A stretch of 8,171 nucleotides of DNA from CAYLQD01 sp043819695 (GTDB lineage: Bacteria; Planctomycetota; PUPC01): assembly GCA_043819695.1 (NCBI GenBank), contig JBDREM010000099.1, forward strand, positions 1 to 8,171. The letters are read 5' to 3'. The position numbers and the translations under genes are program-made. The notes under the pieces were generated by a model. The model was not told the origin of the DNA and ran no database searches. It worked only from the letters and a program-made list of their open reading frames with translations. This document shows, piece after piece, positions 5,847 through 8,171 of the stretch (position 1 is its first letter; each line of letters opens with the position of its first letter).

Positions 5847-5888
5847 CTACGCCTCGGTGTTCCCAGACGGCCCCCTCGTCAACGGCCG

Positions 5889-7088
5889 TCACTTCTCGAG
5901 CAGGTTTCGTATCCGCAGCCGCAGCGCGTTCAACTTGATGAACCCGTCCGCGTTCGCCTGGTCGTAAACGGCATCCTTCTCGAACGTCGCAACCTCGGGG
6001 TCGTAGAGCGACGTGTCCGACTTGCGGCCCGCGACGATCACGTTGCCCTTGTAGAGCTTCAGCCGCACGGTCCCGCTCACGTTCGCCTGGCTCTCGTCGA
6101 CCATTGCCCGCAGCATGCTCATCTCCGGCGCGTACCAGAAACCGTAGTAGGCCAGCTCGGCGAACTTCGGGATCAGCCCGTCGCGAATGTGCATCACCTC
6201 GCGGTCCATCGTGATCGACTCGATCGCGCGATGCGCCGCGTGCAGGATCGTCCCGCCCGGCGTTTCATACACGCCGCGGCTCTTCATCCCGACGAAGCGG
6301 TTCTCGACCATGTCGACGCGGCCGATGGCGTTCGCGCCGCCAAGCTCGTTCAGCTTCCCGAGCAGCGCCGCGGGCGACAGCTTCTCACCGCCGACGGCCG
6401 TCGGCGTGCCGCGCTCGAACTCGATCTCGACGTACGCCGCCTTGTCCGGCGCGTTCTCCGGCGAGGCCGTCAGCACGAACATGTCCTCCGCGGGCTCGAG
6501 CCACGGGTCCTCGAGGATCCCGCCCTCGAAGCTGATGTGCAGCAGGTTGCGATCGCTGCTGTACGGTTTTTCGGCGGTGACCGGCACGGGAATGTCGCGC
6601 TTCTTCGCGTAGGCGATCAGGTCGGCCCGCCCCTTGAAGTCCCACGTGCGCCACGGCGCGATCACCTTGATGTCCGGCTTGAGCGCGTAATACGTCAGCT
6701 CGAAGCGGACCTGGTCGTTGCCCTTGCCGGTCGCGCCGTGCGAGACGGCGTCGGCCCCTTCGATCTCGGCGATCTCGACCTGCCGTTTCGCGATCAGCGG
6801 CCGCGCCAGTGACGTGCCCAGCAGGTACGTCCCCTCGTAGACCGCGTTTGCGCGGATTGCGGGGAAGACGAAGTCGCGGACGAACTCCTCGCGCAGGTCC
6901 TCGATGTAGACCTTGCTCGCGCCGGTCCGGAGCGCCTTCTCGCGGACGGGCTCGAGTTCTTCGCCCTGCCCGACGTCCGCCGCGTACGCGATCACCTCCG
7001 CGTCGTACGTCTCGATCAGCCACTTGAGGATGACGGACGTATCCAGCCCGCCGGAGTACGCCAGCACGATCTTTTTCACGTCACTCAT
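5889..7088 (-). CDS. argG: Argininosuccinate synthase
   Basis: A complete 399-residue enzyme that joins citrulline and aspartate with ATP to form argininosuccinate, the penultimate step of arginine synthesis, in the cytosol. Family signatures are the N-type ATP pyrophosphatase loop AYSGGLDTSV (10-19), ADVGQGEE (37-44), EGTYLLGTSLARPLIAK (85-101), the substrate-binding HGATGKGNDQVRFE (117-130), APWRTWDFKGR (144-154), YSSDRNLLHISFEGGILEDP (176-195) and GRVDMVENRFVGMKSRGVYE (256-275). Length is normal. The start is ATG 7088 (MSDVKKIVLAYSGG), preceded by GAGGTGG (7092-7098) and a strong promoter. The reading frame stays open far upstream to 7490, but that part overlaps the promoter and an integrase remnant and is not coding. 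It appears monocistronic in this window, with no other arginine gene nearby. Confidence 0.97.
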   Translation of the reverse strand: MSDVKKIVLAYSGGLDTSVILKWLIETYDAEVIAYAADVGQGEELEPVREKALRTGASKVYIEDLREEFVRDFVFPAIRANAVYEGTYLLGTSLARPLIAKRQVEIAEIEGADAVSHGATGKGNDQVRFELTYYALKPDIKVIAPWRTWDFKGRADLIAYAKKRDIPVPVTAEKPYSSDRNLLHISFEGGILEDPWLEPAEDMFVLTASPENAPDKAAYVEIEFERGTPTAVGGEKLSPAALLGKLNELGGANAIGRVDMVENRFVGMKSRGVYETPGGTILHAAHRAIESITMDREVMHIRDGLIPKFAELAYYGFWYAPEMSMLRAMVDESQANVSGTVRLKLYKGNVIVAGRKSDTSLYDPEVATFEKDAVYDQANADGFIKLNALRLRIRNLLEK

Positions 7089-7118
7089 TGTCCACCTCAC
7101 GCGGAACGAGAAGCGAGC

Positions 7119-7147
7119 AATATAACCGCCGCGGGCCGCTCCGTCAA
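7119..7147 (-). promoter_or_regulatory. Sigma70-type promoter of argG
   Basis: On the minus strand TTGACG (7147-7142), an exact 17-base spacer, and TATATT (7124-7119): five of six matches in each box. Transcription would start near 7112, leaving a leader of about 24 nt with the GAGGTGG ribosome binding site. This fixes the argG start at 7088. No ARG-box-like palindrome is evident over the promoter. Confidence 0.75.
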
Positions 7148-7199
7148 GCGAACGGAGAGAGGAGTTCGGAAACGAGCAGGTACATGGTCCCCCCTGACG

Positions 7200-7331
7200 G
7201 GGCAGGCGGGGGTGGACGTCCGGACGATCCAGTTGCTGATTGGGCACCGCTCGAGCCGCTCGACCATTCGTTACGTCCAACTGACGCGCAAGACGTCCGA
7301 CGGCACGCCGAGTCCACTGGACCTTCTCGAA
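7200..7331 (+). pseudogene. Tyrosine recombinase/integrase C-terminal remnant
   Basis: In the frame of base 7200 the sequence reads GQAGVDVRTIQLLIGH, then RSSRSTIRYVQLTRK and TPSPLDLLE. This is the end of a phage-integrase-family catalytic domain: the 'aGvD.rTIQ.LLGH.s..tT.rY.hvt' block with the late His (codon at 7245) and the nucleophilic Tyr (7272-7274). The 'SPLDLLE' tail resembles integrases that accompany IS91-like transposons. The rest of the protein, including both catalytic arginines, is missing: upstream of 7200 the frame has no integrase similarity and runs into the argG promoter region. There is no start codon or ribosome binding site, so this is a dead fragment, likely the scar of a past insertion. 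The frame stays open to 7469 without further recognisable content. Confidence 0.7.
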
Positions 7332-7344
7332 CCCTGCGTCGTCG

Positions 7345-7390
7345 AGCCGGCCTGTCTGCGTGCGGACACGCACAGGCAGGCACTTCGGCT
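7345..7390. repeat. Imperfect hairpin after the integrase remnant
   Basis: AGCCG (7345-7349) pairs with CGGCT (7386-7390), enclosing a long imperfect stem in which GCCTGTCTGCGTG (from 7350) faces CACGCACAGGCAGGC (to 7381) around CGGA. It lies 14 bases beyond the last integrase codon I can recognise, so it may be the terminator or end structure of the element that carried the integrase. Confidence 0.5.
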
Positions 7391-7519
7391 TCCTCGCCAG
7401 CCGAGCCAAAGCCAAAGACTTGCCCCGTTGCCGCGAACTGCTCGGCATGGCCCAGCGGACCCCGACTAGATCCGTTCGACCCAACCGCATCCCGTACGCG
7501 CGGCTTCGTTCAACGCGAT

Positions 7520-7551
7520 CTTATCCGCAATGCTCTCGCACTGCAGATAAG
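7520..7551. repeat. Hairpin with 10-bp arms
   Basis: CTTATCCGCA (7520-7529) and TGCAGATAAG (7542-7551) are inverted with one mismatch around a 12-base loop. It is followed by an AT-rich patch, GAATATTATGG. No gene adjoins it; the role is unknown, and it is probably another part of the repeat-rich gap. Confidence 0.45.
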
Positions 7552-7583
7552 GGGTGCGGAAGAATATTATGGTTTCCGGGGCT

Positions 7584-7752
7584 GAATGACGAATGACGAA
7601 GCCCGAATGACGAATCAATGACGAATGCGCAAATAACGAATGCAGCGGCACTTGGGGCTCTGACGGCTTTGGTGAAGCCGCTGGCCGGCCGCGGGCGCCT
7701 TGGTCATTCGGATTTCGTCATTGGTCATTCGTCATTTCACCTCGTACATTCG
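7584..7752. repeat. Inverted arrays of AATGACGA / TCGTCATT units
   Basis: The left arm (7584-7640) holds five close copies of (C/G)AATGACGAAT-like units, the last degenerate. The right arm (7702-7752) holds their complement (GGTCATTCGG, TTTCGTCATT, GGTCATTCGTCATTT and a decayed ACATTCGTC). The arms share AATGACGAATGAC exactly in inverted order and enclose about 60 bp of GC-rich sequence. The structure could fold into a large cruciform. Units of this kind are, to my knowledge, dispersed in several environmental bacterial genomes. No ORF of its own is visible. Confidence 0.65.
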
Positions 7753-7795
7753 TCTGCGGCCCCGCTTCGCCGAGGAAAGCCGGGACAGCCAACGG

Positions 7796-7888
7796 GCGGC
7801 TGCGTCGCAGCCGCTCGCAGTCCCCAATGGCACTAACTTAAGCCCGATCATCCGCCGCCAGAGAGAACGGGCGGCTCGCCGCCTTCTC
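7796..7888. repeat. Two related GC hairpins starting AACGGGCGGCT
   Basis: The first is GCGGCTGC/GCAGCCGC (7796-7803/7807-7814), a perfect 8-bp stem with a GTC loop. The second is AGAGAA-GGCGGC/GCCGCC-TTCTCT (7861-7866 plus 7869-7874, against 7877-7888), 12 pairs with a 2-base bulge. Both include the same lead sequence AACGGGCGGCT, suggesting duplicated units. The second hairpin is followed by GTCTTAATCC and leads straight into the TAATCC array. Confidence 0.5.
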
Positions 7889-7891
7889 TGT

Positions 7892-7989
7892 CTTAATCCT
7901 AATCGTAATCCTAATCCTAATCGTAAACCTCTTCGGTAGCGGGAGTTACGAAATGGCGATTAGGATTAAGAGTAAGATTACGATTACGA
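7892..7989. repeat. Inverted arrays of the hexamer TAATCC/TAATCG
   Basis: From 7892 to 7925 the hexamer TAATC(C/G) is repeated five times in direct order (TAATCC, TAATCG, TAATCC, TAATCC, TAATCG). From 7956 to 7989 the complementary form (CGATTAGGATTA, then AGATTACGATTACG) appears in opposite orientation. About 30 bp, including TTCGG, separate the arms, so a long imperfect hairpin can form. Both arms are AT-rich against a GC-rich background. It is not a CRISPR array, because there are no unique spacers. Confidence 0.7.
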
Positions 7990-8068
7990 GCGGAGCTCTG
8001 CGACACGGGCCGAGCCCCTTATGTTATTGACGATCATGTATCGAAAGGAATACCACACGGACACGATA

Positions 8069-8150
8069 GAGATGCTTCGCTTCGCTCAGCATGACATAAG
8101 CTCCTATCTTGCTGTGAGTTCTGTCATTCTGAGCGGCAGCGAAGAATCTC
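8069..8150. repeat. Inverted pair of the GTCATTCTGAGC...GAAGAATCTC dispersed repeat
   Basis: The left arm (8069-8097) begins GAGATGCTTCGC and ends CAGCATGACAT. The right arm (8122-8150) begins TGTCATTCTGAGC and ends GAAGAATCTC. They pair with only a few differences over about 28 bases around a 24-base spacer. I recognise this motif as a repeat found widely in Planctomycetota, Chloroflexota and other environmental genomes. A further CTTATGTTA (8017-8025) against TGACATAAG (8092-8100) lies around the left arm. Confidence 0.65.
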
Positions 8151-8171
8151 CGCGACACACGTCCGGCTTCC

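Noticed and set aside
5763..6812. Plus-strand 349-codon frame opposite argG
   Set aside because: It is entirely antisense to argG and the hairpin cluster, with Arg/Leu/Val-rich shadow composition and no ribosome binding site.
7089..7490. N-terminal extension of argG in the same open frame
   Set aside because: The region contains the argG promoter and the antisense of the integrase remnant. Argininosuccinate synthase starts at MSDVKKIVLAYSGG in keeping with its normal length.
7605..7939. Short plus-strand ORFs in the repeat region
   Set aside because: They are built from the AATGACGA and TAATCC repeats and hairpins, have no ribosome binding site and show no protein-like composition.
7584..7989. 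CRISPR array
   Set aside because: Repeat units are 6-13 bases, contiguous or inverted, with no unique spacers of even length and no cas gene in the window.

Overview
The window is a G+C-rich bacterial chromosome segment. Three features fit a Planctomycetota-like or related environmental bacterium: a near-perfect ECF-type promoter, many dispersed hairpin and inverted repeats between genes, and a decayed integrase. This is inference; nothing in the window is a clean taxonomic marker.

Layout. (1) Bases 1-1814, plus strand: the 3' part of a class III aminotransferase (bioA type, biotin synthesis), overlapping by one base (TGATG) a small membrane protein of the COG2426 'small multidrug export' family. 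(2) Bases 1826-3290, plus strand: an ECF-like promoter (GGAAC-N16-CGTC) and a 460-residue exported protein of unknown function. (3) Bases 3321-3447: a 127-bp palindromic miniature element between convergent genes. (4) Bases 3483-3793, minus strand: thioredoxin with a good promoter and ribosome binding site but a one-base frameshift after the CGPC active site. (5) Bases 3949-4806, plus strand: a small accessory island with a truncated DUF5674-like ORF, a 108-residue helical protein, and an MNT nucleotidyltransferase (antitoxin type) whose expected HEPN toxin partner is only a stub. (6) Bases 4896-5720, minus strand: a sugar-phosphate isomerase/epimerase-type TIM-barrel protein. (7) Bases 5759-5846: a cluster of four short hairpins, three with 5-nt loops. 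(8) Bases 5889-7088, minus strand: complete argG with a strong sigma70-type promoter. (9) Bases 7089-8171: about 1.1 kb without an intact gene, holding a tyrosine-recombinase C-terminal remnant and at least five kinds of inverted or tandem short repeats.

The intact genes are mostly unconnected housekeeping functions (biotin, arginine, sugar metabolism, transport) rather than one operon. The accessory material shows repeated decay: a truncated DUF5674-like ORF, a lost HEPN partner, a frameshifted thioredoxin and an integrase fragment, with miniature repeats at the gene borders. I do not see a complete new defence or mobile system. The best leads are the exported protein behind the ECF-like promoter, the DUF5674-like/108-residue gene pair, the orphan MNT gene with an apparently leaderless promoter, and the dense repeat region after argG.
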